64,000 bases of DNA from Acidovorax sp. CCYZU-2555. Its GTDB lineage: Bacteria; Pseudomonadota; Gammaproteobacteria; Burkholderiales; Burkholderiaceae_C. Where the stretch lies: assembly GCF_018413525.1 (NCBI RefSeq), contig NZ_JAHCDD010000022.1, forward strand, positions 1-64,000, written 5' to 3'. The notes under the pieces were generated by a model. It was not told the DNA's origin and searched no databases. It saw nothing but the letters and a program-made list of their open reading frames with translations. The translations under genes and the position numbers were made by a program. This document shows positions 17,514-27,115 of this stretch, piece after piece. Each line of letters starts with the position of its first letter. Position 1 is the first letter of the stretch.

Positions 17514-19868
17514 TCAGAAGTCGTAGCGCATGCTGACGTTCACGCTGCGCGGTGCACCCCAGGTGTACTGCACGCGGCCGAAATCGCGCATGCCTGCGAA
17601 GTAGCTCTTGTCGAACGCATTGCGCACGTTGAGGTTCAGGCTCAGGTGGGTGTTGAAGCGATAGCGCGCCATCAGATCGACGACCCAGAACGAGGGTTGA
17701 ACCAGCGGGCCGGCCGTGGTCTTGCTTTGCCAGCGCGTGGACGCACCCACGGTCAGGCCGCTCAAGGCGCCGGCGAGCTGGTAGGTGCTGCCCAGCTTGA
17801 ACTGGTTCTTCGGCAGATAGGTGTAGTTGTTCAGGTTGCTGCTGTTTTGCACATAGCTGCCCTGGGCCTGCCAGCCGCGCGCGATCTCGCCCGACAGTTC
17901 GAGCTCGTAGCCGCGCTTGGTGACGCCCGAGGCCGAGCGATAGATGGCCGTGCCGTCGGGCATTTCGTTGCCGGTTTCCTCGGCCACGTTGTCGGTCTTC
18001 ATCCAGAAGTAGGACAGGCTCGCGTTGAGGCGCTTGTCGAAGAACTCGCCCTTGGCGCCGATCTCGCGCGTCTGGCCTTCTTCCGGGTCGAGCACGCGGC
18101 CGCTCGCATCGATGGCGCTTTGCGGTTTGAAGACGCTCGCATAGCTGCCGTAGAGCGAGACGTTCGGGTGCACGTCGACCACCAGGCCCGCGTAGGGCGT
18201 GAGCACGCCGCTTTTCTTGATGTCGTAGTTCGACCAGGCGTAGGGCGTGACGTCGTATTGCCGGTAGTTGGTGAGGCGCGCACCCGCAATCAGTTTGACC
18301 GGATCGGCCAGACTAAACTTCCCCGCGGCATAGACCGAGTTGCGGCGCGAGCTGAAGGTACTGTGGTTGTCCATCGGATAGTCGAGCAGATCTTCGGGGC
18401 GCGCGATGCCGCCGCCGCCGGCCGCATAGTCGAGGCCGAGGTTGGTGAACCGATCTGCGCCCGAGTACGCGTCCGAGCGGGTACGCGCGGTGTCGAAGCC
18501 GAACATCAGTTCATGGGTGCGGCCGAACAGCTGCACCGGGCCGTGCAGATCGAGGGCCAGGCCGCGATTGGTGTTGGTGCTGTCGCGCGTATAGCCCAGG
18601 TCCACCGCCTGGGGCATCGCCATGAACAGGATGCCCGTGGTTTCGAGCGGCACCGTCGTCTTCTCGGTACTCGCGCGCAGGCTGGCTTTCCAGCCGTTGC
18701 CGAAGCTATGTTCGAGGCTGGCATTCAACGCATTCGTGTCCTGATCGTAGCCCGACCAGGGTGCGCCCAGGTTGTAGGAGCGCGGCTGCAGTCCCAGGTA
18801 CTGGCCGTTGGCCGCATAGGCCTGGATCATCGCGGTGCTGCTCGCACCGTAGTACTCGCGGTGGCGGTGGGTGAAGCCCAGGTTCAGCAGTGTGTCCGGG
18901 CTCAGGTCCACATCGACCGTGCCATAGAGTGTCTGGTTGCTGCGCTTGGCGTGATCGCGAAAATCCTTTCCGTCGGCTGCCGCGGCCACGATGCGACCGC
19001 GGATGCTGCCGCTGTCATTGAGCGCGCCGCCCAGGTCCACATCGGCGCGGTAGCTGTCCCAGCTGCCTATGCCTGCGCCCACGCTGGCCTTGAACTCCTG
19101 TGTCGGGCGCTTGCGGATCATGTTGACCGTGCCGCCATACTTGCCGTCGCCGCTGACCAGTCCCGACGAGCCCTTGAGCACTTCGATGCGGTCGATTTCG
19201 ACCATGTCGTCCATGGTGTAGAAGGTCTGGGTGTTGGCGTACCAGCCCGATGCCAGCTGGCGCAGGCCATCGACCTGCAGGTTGACGGCGTTGCCGCGCA
19301 CCATGATGTTGTTGCCGTCGCCCTGGCGATCGATCGTCACGCCAGGCGTCTGCTCCATGACATCGGTCAGCGTCTCGAGCTTGAAATCATCCATGCGCTG
19401 GCGCGTCATCACGCTGACCGATTGCGGCGTCTCGCGCAGCGTGAGGTTCAGGCCGGTCGCGCTGCGCGACGGGCCGGTCTGGGTGTAGCTGCCCGTGCCT
19501 TCGGTCGTGCCGTCACGGTGGGCCTGGGCTTTCACCGTCACGGTGTCCAGCTGTACCGCGCGAATCAGATAAGTGCCCGGTATCGATTGCACGAATTCAA
19601 GCCCGCTGCCGCGCAGCAACTGGCGCAGACCGTCCGAGAGTTCGAACTGGCCGCGCACCGCGGGCGCCTGCTTGCCCGCGAGCAGCGCGCCATCGGCGGC
19701 AATCGTCACGCCCGCGCTGCGCGCCAGCGACTTGAGCGCATCGCCCAGCGGCTGGGCCGGCAGATCGATGGCCAGCGGCGCGGCCCAGGCAGCGGCCCAG
19801 GCGGATGCGCACAACAGGGACAGGGTGGCTTTGCGCAGGGGACGGCCCGCGCGGGAAAACTTCGACAT
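17514..19868 (-). CDS. TonB-dependent signalling receptor with STN domain (cassette 1)
   Basis: 784 residues: signal peptide, STN domain (~32-105: IDLPAQPLGDALKSLARSAG ... QLLRGSGLEF), plug (LRETPQSVSVMTRQRMDD ... IEVLKGSSGLVSGDGKYGG) and barrel ending RSVNVSMRYDF. The STN domain contacts a FecR protein in the periplasm, so this is a transducing ferric-siderophore receptor of the FecA/FpvA type. The start at 19868 is supported by a CAGGAG site nine bases upstream. Its fecR and sigma genes follow on the same strand upstream; a 103-bp gap before it should hold its ECF-dependent promoter. Confidence 0.92.
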   Translation of the reverse strand: MSKFSRAGRPLRKATLSLLCASAWAAAWAAPLAIDLPAQPLGDALKSLARSAGVTIAADGALLAGKQAPAVRGQFELSDGLRQLLRGSGLEFVQSIPGTYLIRAVQLDTVTVKAQAHRDGTTEGTGSYTQTGPSRSATGLNLTLRETPQSVSVMTRQRMDDFKLETLTDVMEQTPGVTIDRQGDGNNIMVRGNAVNLQVDGLRQLASGWYANTQTFYTMDDMVEIDRIEVLKGSSGLVSGDGKYGGTVNMIRKRPTQEFKASVGAGIGSWDSYRADVDLGGALNDSGSIRGRIVAAAADGKDFRDHAKRSNQTLYGTVDVDLSPDTLLNLGFTHRHREYYGASSTAMIQAYAANGQYLGLQPRSYNLGAPWSGYDQDTNALNASLEHSFGNGWKASLRASTEKTTVPLETTGILFMAMPQAVDLGYTRDSTNTNRGLALDLHGPVQLFGRTHELMFGFDTARTRSDAYSGADRFTNLGLDYAAGGGGIARPEDLLDYPMDNHSTFSSRRNSVYAAGKFSLADPVKLIAGARLTNYRQYDVTPYAWSNYDIKKSGVLTPYAGLVVDVHPNVSLYGSYASVFKPQSAIDASGRVLDPEEGQTREIGAKGEFFDKRLNASLSYFWMKTDNVAEETGNEMPDGTAIYRSASGVTKRGYELELSGEIARGWQAQGSYVQNSSNLNNYTYLPKNQFKLGSTYQLAGALSGLTVGASTRWQSKTTAGPLVQPSFWVVDLMARYRFNTHLSLNLNVRNAFDKSYFAGMRDFGRVQYTWGAPRSVNVSMRYDF

Positions 19869-19971
19869 GAAAAGTGGCTCCTGAGAGGTCATTGCTCGTC
19901 CCACGGACAAGCCTTGGTGTATGACGCGTATGCCCCCCCAATCCCTGAGTTCGAAAGCGAAATAAATTTCC

Positions 19972-20946
19972 TCAGCGCGCCGAAAGCACGATTTCGCTGC
20001 CGGCGCGCTGCACGCGCACCGCGCCCAGATGCGGCAGCGCGCGCAGGAAATCATCGACCTGGCGCAGCTGCACCGCGGCCGTGATGCGCGGCGCGACCTG
20101 GCCCGCGGCGGGCAGGGCGCGTATCGCCAGCGGGTGGTAGCGCGACAGCGTGGCGGCGATTTCCTCCAGCGTCGCCAGCTCGAACACGACGAGGCCGCGC
20201 TCTATCGCAAACGCGTCTTCGGCGCGCAGGCCCGCGAGGCGCTGCGGCGTGCTGCCGGGCGCGGCCGCGTCGTACCATGCGCCCACCTGGCCGGCGCGCA
20301 GCTCCAGCGGCGCCTGCAGGTTGTCGCGCGACGCGAGCCGCACCACGCCTTCCTGCACGCTCACGCGCACGCTGCCCGGCAGGCGATCGACCGAGAACAC
20401 CGTGCCCACCACCGTGATGCGCGCGCCCGCGCAATCGACGATGAAAGGCCGCGCGGGATCGGGCGCCACATTGAACAGCGCCTGGCCTTGCGCCAGCCGC
20501 ACGGCGCGTTGCGCACTATCGAAGGCGACTTCAATGGAAGTCGATCCGCCCAGTCGCAGAGCGCTACCATCGGGCAAGGCCACAGGATCGAACTGGCCTA
20601 TCGCCGTCGCGCGCGCCAGCGTGAAACGGGCCGCATCGGCCGCGCGCCAATGCGCGCGCAGCAGCCAGGCCATGCAGCCCAAGCCCGCCAGGCCCAGCAG
20701 CCCGCGCGTGACATGGCGGCGCTGGCGTCGGCGTTGTGCCGTGGCCGCCGAGGCCAGTGCCTGGGCGCGGTCGGTGGCGCCGAAGTCCTGCCACAAGGTG
20801 TCGAAGCCCGCGTACTCGCGCGCATGGTCGGGGTGGGCGTTGAGCCAGGCGTCGAACGCCAGGCGTTCGCCTTGCGGCAAAGGGGCGGTGCGCATGCGCA
20901 GAAACCAGCGTGCGGCGTCTTCGCGCACGGTCGCGTTGGCGGCCAT
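19972..20946 (-). CDS. FecR-like anti-sigma / sigma regulator (cassette 1)
   Basis: 324 residues: an N-terminal DUF4880-like cytoplasmic region (AARWFLRMRTAPLPQGERLAFDAWL), one membrane helix (~84-100: GLLGLAGLGCMAWLL), the periplasmic FecR domain (VALPDGSALRLGGSTSIEVAF ... VVGTVFSVDR) and a C-terminal receptor-contacting region. It would relay occupancy of the cassette 1 receptor to the sigma factor encoded two bases upstream. Confidence 0.92.
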   Translation of the reverse strand: MAANATVREDAARWFLRMRTAPLPQGERLAFDAWLNAHPDHAREYAGFDTLWQDFGATDRAQALASAATAQRRRQRRHVTRGLLGLAGLGCMAWLLRAHWRAADAARFTLARATAIGQFDPVALPDGSALRLGGSTSIEVAFDSAQRAVRLAQGQALFNVAPDPARPFIVDCAGARITVVGTVFSVDRLPGSVRVSVQEGVVRLASRDNLQAPLELRAGQVGAWYDAAAPGSTPQRLAGLRAEDAFAIERGLVVFELATLEEIAATLSRYHPLAIRALPAAGQVAPRITAAVQLRQVDDFLRALPHLGAVRVQRAGSEIVLSAR

Positions 20947-20948
20947 GT

Positions 20949-21482
20949 TCAGCCGCCGATCTGCTCGCGCAGCGCACGCAGATCGACCAGCGCCCGGATC
21001 AGGTGGCGCTCCACGGCATTGAGCGTGATGCCCAGCTGGCGCGCGATCTCGGGCTGGGTCAGGCCTTCGATGCGGCACAGCCAGAACACTTCGCGGCAGC
21101 GCGGCGGCAGGCTGTTGATCGTGGTCTGCACGGCGTTGAGCCGCTGCTGCAGGTCGAGCAGGAACTCGGCCGAAGGCGCGGTCAGCCGCATCACGTCGGC
21201 GCCTTCGTTTTGCAACTGCAGCGGATCCTGCGGCAGCGCGCACCAGCGCCTGGCCTCGTTCGCATGGTCGGCCAGCACGGAATGCACCACGCGCCGCAGA
21301 TAGGCATGCGGGCTGTTCAAGCCTTCATGCCGGCCGCTGAGCGCATAGCGCAAAAAGGCATCGTGCAGCACGTCCTGCGCCCGGTGCACGCAGCGCGTGC
21401 TGCGCCAGATGGTGGGCAGCAATGCATGGTAGGCCCAGCCAAGGTCCAGGCCTAGCCATACGGGGGAGGCGTTTGGTGTCAC
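20949..21482 (-). CDS. FecI-like ECF sigma factor (cassette 1)
   Basis: 177 residues from a GTG at 21482. Region 2 is RAQDVLHDAFLRYAL ... YLRRVVHSVLADHANEARR, and region 4 is LPPRCREVFWLCRIEGLTQ followed by the HTH ARQLGITLNAVERHL. It is an iron-starvation-type ECF sigma factor that would direct transcription of its receptor gene. The frame is open to 21587, but that part contains the Fur-box-like palindrome and a GATAAT -10, so the start must lie downstream; GTG 21482 is the first suitable codon. Paired with the fecR gene two bases downstream. Confidence 0.88.
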   Translation of the reverse strand: MTPNASPVWLGLDLGWAYHALLPTIWRSTRCVHRAQDVLHDAFLRYALSGRHEGLNSPHAYLRRVVHSVLADHANEARRWCALPQDPLQLQNEGADVMRLTAPSAEFLLDLQQRLNAVQTTINSLPPRCREVFWLCRIEGLTQPEIARQLGITLNAVERHLIRALVDLRALREQIGG

Positions 21483-21502
21483 GGAAGCGGAAGGTTTATC
21501 GG

Positions 21503-21521
21503 AATGAGATGGATTCTCAAT
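21503..21521. promoter_or_regulatory. Fur-box-like palindrome before sigma gene of cassette 1
   Basis: AATGAGATGGATTCTCAAT, an imperfect inverted repeat of the ATGAGAA half-site seen at all four sigma genes here. A GATAAT -10 element (minus strand, 21526-21531) lies directly upstream, so binding would cover the start of transcription. Confidence 0.75.
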
Positions 21522-21676
21522 GCCGATTATCCATCGAATCCCTGAAGCCTTGGGCAGAGCGCGCGCGAAGCTGCAGCCATCGCGCAACGGTATGTGCCGC
21601 GGCCTTGATCCCGATCAGACCCTGAGGCAAGGCCGCGCCCGACAATCCTGTCGATGCGTTGCTGGAGATGCCGCCC

Positions 21677-22864
21677 ATGAAACCGCTGATCATTCCTTCC
21701 GAGCCGACACCGCCCGCGCGCGGCTTTGCGCTCTGGGCGCTGGGCTTTCGCCCGTTCTATCTGCTGGCCAGCGTGTTTGCCGCGCTGTCGGTGCCGCTGT
21801 GGGCGCTGCAGTTCAGCGGGCATCTGCCGTTTGCCTATGTCGACGGCCCGTTCTGGCATGCGCATGAAATGCTGTTCGGCTTCGCGCTGGCGGTCATTGT
21901 CGGTTTCCTGTTCACCGCGGGGCGCAACTGGTCGGGCCACGCCACGCCGACAGGCGCCTTGCTGGCCGCATTGGCGCTGCTGTGGCTCGCGGCGCGCGTG
22001 CTGCTGCTGACGCGCTGGCAGATTGCGGCCGCCGTGGCGAATGTCGCTTTTGCGCTGGCCGCGGCGCTGGGCCTGGCCCTGCCGTTCTGGCGGGCGCGCA
22101 ACAAGCGAAACTATTTCTTTGTCGGCCTGTTGCTGCTGTTCGCGGCCTGCTGCGCCTGGGTGCACGCGCAGCGGCTGGGCTGGACTGCGTCGAACGCCTG
22201 GGGCGGGCTGCAACTCGGGCTCAACATGCTGCTGTTCATCATGGTGGTGATCGCGGGCCGCGTGCTGCCCATGTTCACCAACAATGCCGCGCCGGGCGCA
22301 CGGGCCACGCGCCGTGGCTGGCTGGAGAAGCTGAGTCTGGGCCTGGTGCTGACGCTGCTTGTCGCCGACCTGGCGGGCGCGGGCGGACCGCTGTCGATTG
22401 CGCTGGCGCTGCTCGCGGCCGCGGCGCATGGCCTGCGCTGGTGGCTGTGGCAGCCCTGGAAGACGCTGCGCCAGCCGCTGCTGTGGGTGCTGCATCTGGC
22501 CTATCTGTGGATTCCCGTGCATTTGCTGCTGCGCGCGCTCGCGGCGCTTGAATGGGTGCCGCTGTCGGCGAGCATCCACGCGCTGACCGTGGGCGCGGCC
22601 GGCGGCCTGATCATCGGCATGATCACGCGCACTGCGCTGGGCCACACGGGCCGGCCGCTGCGCGCGGGCCGCGGCGAAACCGCCTGCTATCTGCTGATCG
22701 CGGCCGCGGCGCTGGTGCGCGTGCTGCTGCCGCTGTCGCTGCCCGCGCTCACGCTGCAGGCGATGGTGTGGTCATCGCTGCTGTGGGCGCTGGGGTTTGG
22801 GCTCTATGCCGTGCTGTATTGGCCCGTGCTGACCCGGCCGCGCATTGACGGGCAGCCGGGGTGA
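21677..22864 (+). CDS. nnrS: NnrS-family integral membrane protein
   Basis: 395 residues with about 12 hydrophobic helices. NnrS signatures are present: GFRPFYLLASVFAALSVPLW at the start, WHAHEMLFGFALAVIVGFLFT, and VIAGRVLPMFTNNA in the middle. NnrS proteins contain haem and are linked to protection against nitric-oxide stress in denitrifiers. No denitrification gene is visible; here the gene sits between two iron-signalling cassettes. The ATG at 21677 has a GGAG site ten bases upstream. It ends 16 bases from the convergent receptor gene. Confidence 0.92.
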   Translation: MKPLIIPSEPTPPARGFALWALGFRPFYLLASVFAALSVPLWALQFSGHLPFAYVDGPFWHAHEMLFGFALAVIVGFLFTAGRNWSGHATPTGALLAALALLWLAARVLLLTRWQIAAAVANVAFALAAALGLALPFWRARNKRNYFFVGLLLLFAACCAWVHAQRLGWTASNAWGGLQLGLNMLLFIMVVIAGRVLPMFTNNAAPGARATRRGWLEKLSLGLVLTLLVADLAGAGGPLSIALALLAAAAHGLRWWLWQPWKTLRQPLLWVLHLAYLWIPVHLLLRALAALEWVPLSASIHALTVGAAGGLIIGMITRTALGHTGRPLRAGRGETACYLLIAAAALVRVLLPLSLPALTLQAMVWSSLLWALGFGLYAVLYWPVLTRPRIDGQPG

Positions 22865-22879
22865 GGGGGCAGGCGGCTG

Positions 22880-25393
22880 TCAGAACTTGCTGCGCAGCGT
22901 CACCATCACGCTGCGCGGCGCGCCGTAACGGTAGCCGAACTCGTCGTTGTAGTAACGCTTGTCGAACAGGTTCTTGACGTTGAGCGCGAGCGTCGTGCCC
23001 TTGGCGATACGGTAGCGCGCAAAGCCTTCCCAAAGTGCTCGCCCGGGCTGGCGGCGTTCGATGCCGTTGTAGTCGTTGCCGGCTGTTCTGCTTTGAATTT
23101 CGGTTCCCGCTCCGAACGTCCAGCCCTCGACCAGCGAGTCGTAGGTCGCGAACAGGCGCACGGTATGGTGGGGAATCACGCTGAACTGCTGGCCTTCGTT
23201 GGCGGTGGGTTGGCCGTAGGCGTCGCGGTCACGCAAATAAATGGCGTCGGTGTAGGTGTAAGCCGCTGAAGTCTGCAGACCACGGACCAGCTCGCCGGCG
23301 ACCTCCAGCTCCAGGCCCTGGCTGCGCACCTTTCCGCCGTTGACGTAGCACAGACCGCTGGCGGGCTGCCCTGGGCAGCCTCCGGCAGGGTAGTTTGTGT
23401 CGATGGCCGCGCGCCCTGTCTGCTCTATGCGAAAGATCGCGGCAGCGACCGTCGCCCGACCGCCCAGTGCTTCGCCTTTGATTCCCAGTTCGTAATTGCT
23501 GCCGATCGCCGGGTCCAGTGCCTTGCCACTCGCCGTGGCATACGTGCTCTGGGGCTGGAAGATGTCGGCGTAACTTGCATACGCGGACCAGGCCGGACTG
23601 AGGGCGTAGACAAGGCCCGCAAAGGGAGTGAACTCCTGGCTCTGCTTGCTGACGCTGGTAACTGCTCCCCTGGCGTTGTAGTTGGTGGCCGTGTTCCAGC
23701 TGAGCCGTCCACCCAAATTCAACTTGATGGCATCCGTCACCTGGATCACGGAGTTGCCGTAGAGGCTCTGGCTCTGTATCTTGACGGCTCCCGACGGTGT
23801 TCTGGAAAAGACTGGTTCGGAAAATCCTTCAAAGAAGGGATTCAACGCATTGAAGGTCTGACCGGTATAGCCGTAGGTAGCAAGGCTGTCGTTGCGGGTT
23901 TCGTCCATGAACGAAGCGCCGAATCGCAGTTCCTGGCGATATCCGAGAAATTTCAGCTGCCCTTGAACGCTCGCATCCAGGGCCTGCCTGTCCAGGTCGT
24001 AATAGGTGTTGAGCGCAGTCGGGGCACCGGACCCTATCTGCTGGTAGGTGGCCGGATCGACCAGTCGGGATGCGGTTGCAATGCCGATCTCATCGATGAA
24101 AGCCCGCTGTTTGTTGAAGGCGAATTTCGCGGCCCAGTCGTTGTCGAAGCGGTGGCGCAGTTCAGCAAACAGCTCCTTGGTCTCGCTTTGATATTCCGAC
24201 CAGGAAGGACCGTACGAATAGCTGCGCGGCAGGCCCAGGTCGCGGCCGTTGCTGGAAACGGGAATCCCACGGAACAGGTAGAGGCCATCCTGCTCATACG
24301 CCTGGTAGCGCAGGCCGGCGGTCAGCGTTGTCGCAGGGGCCAGGTCGGCTTCGATGAGGGCGTAGACCAACGGCACCTTCGAAGAAGCCCGGTCGTAGAA
24401 AAAGTCTTTGTCCTCATAGGCCAGCACGGCACGGCCGCGAACACTAGCGCTTTCGTTCAGCGGCCCCGTGGCATCGAGTTCGCCGCGCCGGTAACCCCAG
24501 GAGCCAGCCCGGGCCACGAACTCCACCTGTTTTTCGTCCAGTGGTCGCTTGCGCACCATATTGACTGTCAGGCCGGGCGTTCCCGCACCCAGTTGTAGCC
24601 CTGCCGCGCCACGCAGGACTTCCACGCGGTCGAGGGTGGCGGGATCTGGCGCCAGCCCTAGGATCTGGTCGAAGCTGCCCACGATCTGCATCCCGTCCAT
24701 CAGCATCTTGGTGGAGTTGAAGCCGCGGGCAACGTAGCTGCTTTGTCCGCTGTTCAAGAAAACACGGCTGATCCCCGGCGTGGCGATCACCACGTCGTCG
24801 AAGTTGCTGAGGTTTTGGTCTTCAAGTCGCTGTCGGGTGACCACGGAGATCGACTGTGGAATATCTTTCAATGGCTGTTCGATACCGGTCATCGAGGCGG
24901 CTTTCGCCGCATAGCTGGCAGTGCCCTCGCTCACTGCACTGCGGCTGCTTTGCGCCGTGACCGTCACCGCCGCCATCGCCGCCTCGCGCCCACCGGCCTC
25001 GCGCGACGTCAAGGCTGCCGCACTCCTGCGCACCACATACCCCCCGCCCGCGCCCGGAACGGTCTCAAGCCCATGTCCGGCAAGAACCGCTTTCAGTGCG
25101 GCCGACAGGCTATAGCTGCCAGCCAGCCCGGCGCTGGTTTTGCCCGCCGTGAGCGCGCCGTCGAACGACAGCCAGATGCCGGCGCTGGTCGCGAGACGGT
25201 TGAGCACCTGATCCAGCGTGCCGGCTGCAATGTCGTAGCGCACGCTGGCTTCGGCGCGCGTGGGTGCGGTGCCATCTTGTGCCCAGGCGGGTGCGAAGGC
25301 GATGCTGAGGCAGGCCAGCAGCGCGGCGTGGTGCAGCGGTTTCATGCGCAGTGAACGGCCTGCAGCCGAGCGCTTGTCATTTCCCATGGTCAT
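22880..25393 (-). CDS. TonB-dependent signalling receptor with STN domain (cassette 2)
   Basis: 837 residues: signal peptide ending APAWAQ, STN domain (~50-125: YDIAAGTLDQVLNRLATSAG ... GLETVPG), plug (PLKDIPQSISVVTRQRLEDQ ... VEVLRGAAGLQLGAGTPG) and barrel ending RSVMVTLRSKF. Barrel similarity to FpvA-type hydroxamate/pyoverdine receptors is suggested by the plug sequence, but the ligand is unknown. The start has a GAGAGGG site. Its fecR and sigma genes lie upstream on the same strand. Confidence 0.92.
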   Translation of the reverse strand: MTMGNDKRSAAGRSLRMKPLHHAALLACLSIAFAPAWAQDGTAPTRAEASVRYDIAAGTLDQVLNRLATSAGIWLSFDGALTAGKTSAGLAGSYSLSAALKAVLAGHGLETVPGAGGGYVVRRSAAALTSREAGGREAAMAAVTVTAQSSRSAVSEGTASYAAKAASMTGIEQPLKDIPQSISVVTRQRLEDQNLSNFDDVVIATPGISRVFLNSGQSSYVARGFNSTKMLMDGMQIVGSFDQILGLAPDPATLDRVEVLRGAAGLQLGAGTPGLTVNMVRKRPLDEKQVEFVARAGSWGYRRGELDATGPLNESASVRGRAVLAYEDKDFFYDRASSKVPLVYALIEADLAPATTLTAGLRYQAYEQDGLYLFRGIPVSSNGRDLGLPRSYSYGPSWSEYQSETKELFAELRHRFDNDWAAKFAFNKQRAFIDEIGIATASRLVDPATYQQIGSGAPTALNTYYDLDRQALDASVQGQLKFLGYRQELRFGASFMDETRNDSLATYGYTGQTFNALNPFFEGFSEPVFSRTPSGAVKIQSQSLYGNSVIQVTDAIKLNLGGRLSWNTATNYNARGAVTSVSKQSQEFTPFAGLVYALSPAWSAYASYADIFQPQSTYATASGKALDPAIGSNYELGIKGEALGGRATVAAAIFRIEQTGRAAIDTNYPAGGCPGQPASGLCYVNGGKVRSQGLELEVAGELVRGLQTSAAYTYTDAIYLRDRDAYGQPTANEGQQFSVIPHHTVRLFATYDSLVEGWTFGAGTEIQSRTAGNDYNGIERRQPGRALWEGFARYRIAKGTTLALNVKNLFDKRYYNDEFGYRYGAPRSVMVTLRSKF

Positions 25394-25501
25394 CCGACTT
25401 TCCCTCTCATAGTTGAAACGGTGCGACGCGCGTTGAAAACGCGGTCCTTACCTGTTTCCCGAACGAGATCGAAAAAGTGCTACGGCCCACGCAAAAAAGT
25501 T

Positions 25502-26449
25502 TCAGCCCCTGGCCCGCACCGTGACCCACCAGCGCGTGGCCGTGCTTATCTGCAGCGGCAAGGCCTGCGCCAGGATGCGCAGCGCATGGTCGGTGTCGTC
25601 GAGCGGGTAGACGCCCGAGACGATGAGATCGCGGACTGCCGGATCGCAGCGCAGCACGCCGCTGCGGTAGCGGCCCAGCTCCGCGAGAAAGTCTTCGAGC
25701 CGCATGCGCTCGGCGACCAGCACGCCCTGGGCCCAGGCCGTCGCATTGGCATTCAGCGGCGTGATGGCGTCGACGGACGCCTGGCCGAAGCGCGTCTGCT
25801 GGCCCGCGTCGACGCGCTGCCTTGCGGCCATGCCGCCGTTTGCGGGGCTGATTTCCACCGCACCTTGCGCCACGCCCACCTGAATCCAGTCGCCGGTCTG
25901 GCGCACGCTGAAGCTGGTGCCCAGCGCGCGCACCGTGCCTTGCGCGGTGTGCACGATGAACGGCCGCGCGCTCGCATCCGTCGCCGTGGTGATGAAGATT
26001 TCGCCGTCCAGCAGGCGCACCTGGCGTTCGCCGGCGCTGTAATGCACATCGATGGCGCTGGCGCTGCCCAGCATGATTCGCGTGCCGTCGGGCAGAACGA
26101 TCTCGCGCCGCTCGCCGCGTGCGCTGCGGTGGTCGGCGAGCACGCGTTGCCATGGCGCGGTTTCGCGCACGGCATACGCGGCCAGGCCGCCGCCGGCCAG
26201 CAGACCCGCGATGCCCAGCAGCGCGCGCCGGCGCGCCGTCGATGGCCGCACGCGCAAGGCCTGTCCCGCGGCGGGCCGGGCCAGGGTCTGCAATCGGCTA
26301 TCCGTGCGCTGCACCTGCGCCCAGGCCTGGGCATGCTCGGGCGCCGCGCCTAGCCATTGCGCAAAGCCATCGCGCTCCTCCTGCGTGACTTCGCCCGACC
26401 AGAACGTGACCTGCCATTCGAGCGCCTGGTGCAGCACCGCGTTGCTCAT
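25502..26449 (-). CDS. FecR-like anti-sigma / sigma regulator (cassette 2)
   Basis: 315 residues: DUF4880-like start (ALEWQVTFWSGEVTQEERDGF), a membrane helix (~76-92: ALLGIAGLLAGGGLAAY), the FecR domain (IVLPDGTRIMLGSASAIDVHY ... ALGTSFSVRQTG) and a C-terminal domain. Its ATG overlaps the sigma-gene stop (ATGA), so the two are translationally coupled. Confidence 0.92.
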   Translation of the reverse strand: MSNAVLHQALEWQVTFWSGEVTQEERDGFAQWLGAAPEHAQAWAQVQRTDSRLQTLARPAAGQALRVRPSTARRRALLGIAGLLAGGGLAAYAVRETAPWQRVLADHRSARGERREIVLPDGTRIMLGSASAIDVHYSAGERQVRLLDGEIFITTATDASARPFIVHTAQGTVRALGTSFSVRQTGDWIQVGVAQGAVEISPANGGMAARQRVDAGQQTRFGQASVDAITPLNANATAWAQGVLVAERMRLEDFLAELGRYRSGVLRCDPAVRDLIVSGVYPLDDTDHALRILAQALPLQISTATRWWVTVRARG

Positions 26450-26958
26450 GCGGCCTCCGGGTGCAGCGCCGCATGGCAGGCGAGGGCGGCGCGCAGCATG
26501 TATTTGCGCACCGCGCCCACCGAGAGTTCGAGACGGGCGGCGATTTCCGAGTAGGTCAGCCCATCGAGCTGCGACAGCATGAACGTCTCGCGCACCTTGG
26601 CCGGCAGACTGCCCAGCGCCGCATCGAGCAGCAGCAGGGCTTCGAGCGCCAGGGCCCGTTCCTCGGGCGAAGGCGCGAGATTTTCGGGCAGCACGGCCAG
26701 CGCTTCGAGATAGGCGGCCTCGAGCACGCGGCGGCGGTGCAGGTCTATGACCAGGCCCTTGGCGATCTGCGTCAGATGCGCGCGCGACTGCGCGGCATCG
26801 GGCATGCGCCCCGACACGAGAATGCGCACGAACGTGTCCTGGGCCAGATCGGCCGCGTCGAAGGCATTGCCCAGCCGACGGCGCAGCCAGCCCTGCAGCC
26901 AGCCGTGGTGGTTGCCGTAAAGGGTCTGAAGGTCCTGGGATGCGTCGCCTGCCGACAT
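26446..26958 (-). CDS. FecI-like ECF sigma factor (cassette 2)
   Basis: 170 residues. Region 2 is DAADLAQDTFVRILVSGR ... IAKGLVIDLHRRRVLE, and region 4 is LPAKVRETFMLSQLDGLTYSE with HTH ARLELSVGAVRKYM. The motif DLAQDTF is typical of iron-starvation ECF sigma factors. A near-perfect Fur-like palindrome lies 36 bases upstream of its start. It overlaps fecR by four bases. Confidence 0.93.
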   Translation of the reverse strand: MSAGDASQDLQTLYGNHHGWLQGWLRRRLGNAFDAADLAQDTFVRILVSGRMPDAAQSRAHLTQIAKGLVIDLHRRRVLEAAYLEALAVLPENLAPSPEERALALEALLLLDAALGSLPAKVRETFMLSQLDGLTYSEIAARLELSVGAVRKYMLRAALACHAALHPEAA

Positions 26959-26993
26959 GAAAGAGCCGTCTGTCGCGCTGCGACGGTTTGTTA

Positions 26994-27010
26994 ATGAGAA
27001 CTGTTCTCAT
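26994..27010. promoter_or_regulatory. Fur-box-like palindrome before sigma gene of cassette 2
   Basis: ATGAGAA-CTG-TTCTCAT, a perfect 7+7 inverted repeat. It is flanked by a second, outer pair TTGTTA / TAACAA. It lies between the cassette 2 sigma gene and the divergent YciI-like gene and could control both. Confidence 0.8.
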
Positions 27011-27115
27011 GTTAACAAAACTTGCGCGTGCCGGGTTCCAAGCCGGTGGCCGTCTTCAGGGGTTCGGATGCGGCTACGATCGGTTCTCCGTATTTCCTCT
27101 CCATGAAAGAACCCC

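Noticed and set aside
17418-20084. 888-codon plus-strand frame opposite the cassette 1 receptor
   Set aside because: It begins inside the octanucleotide repeat and has no family features; the minus-strand receptor is complete.
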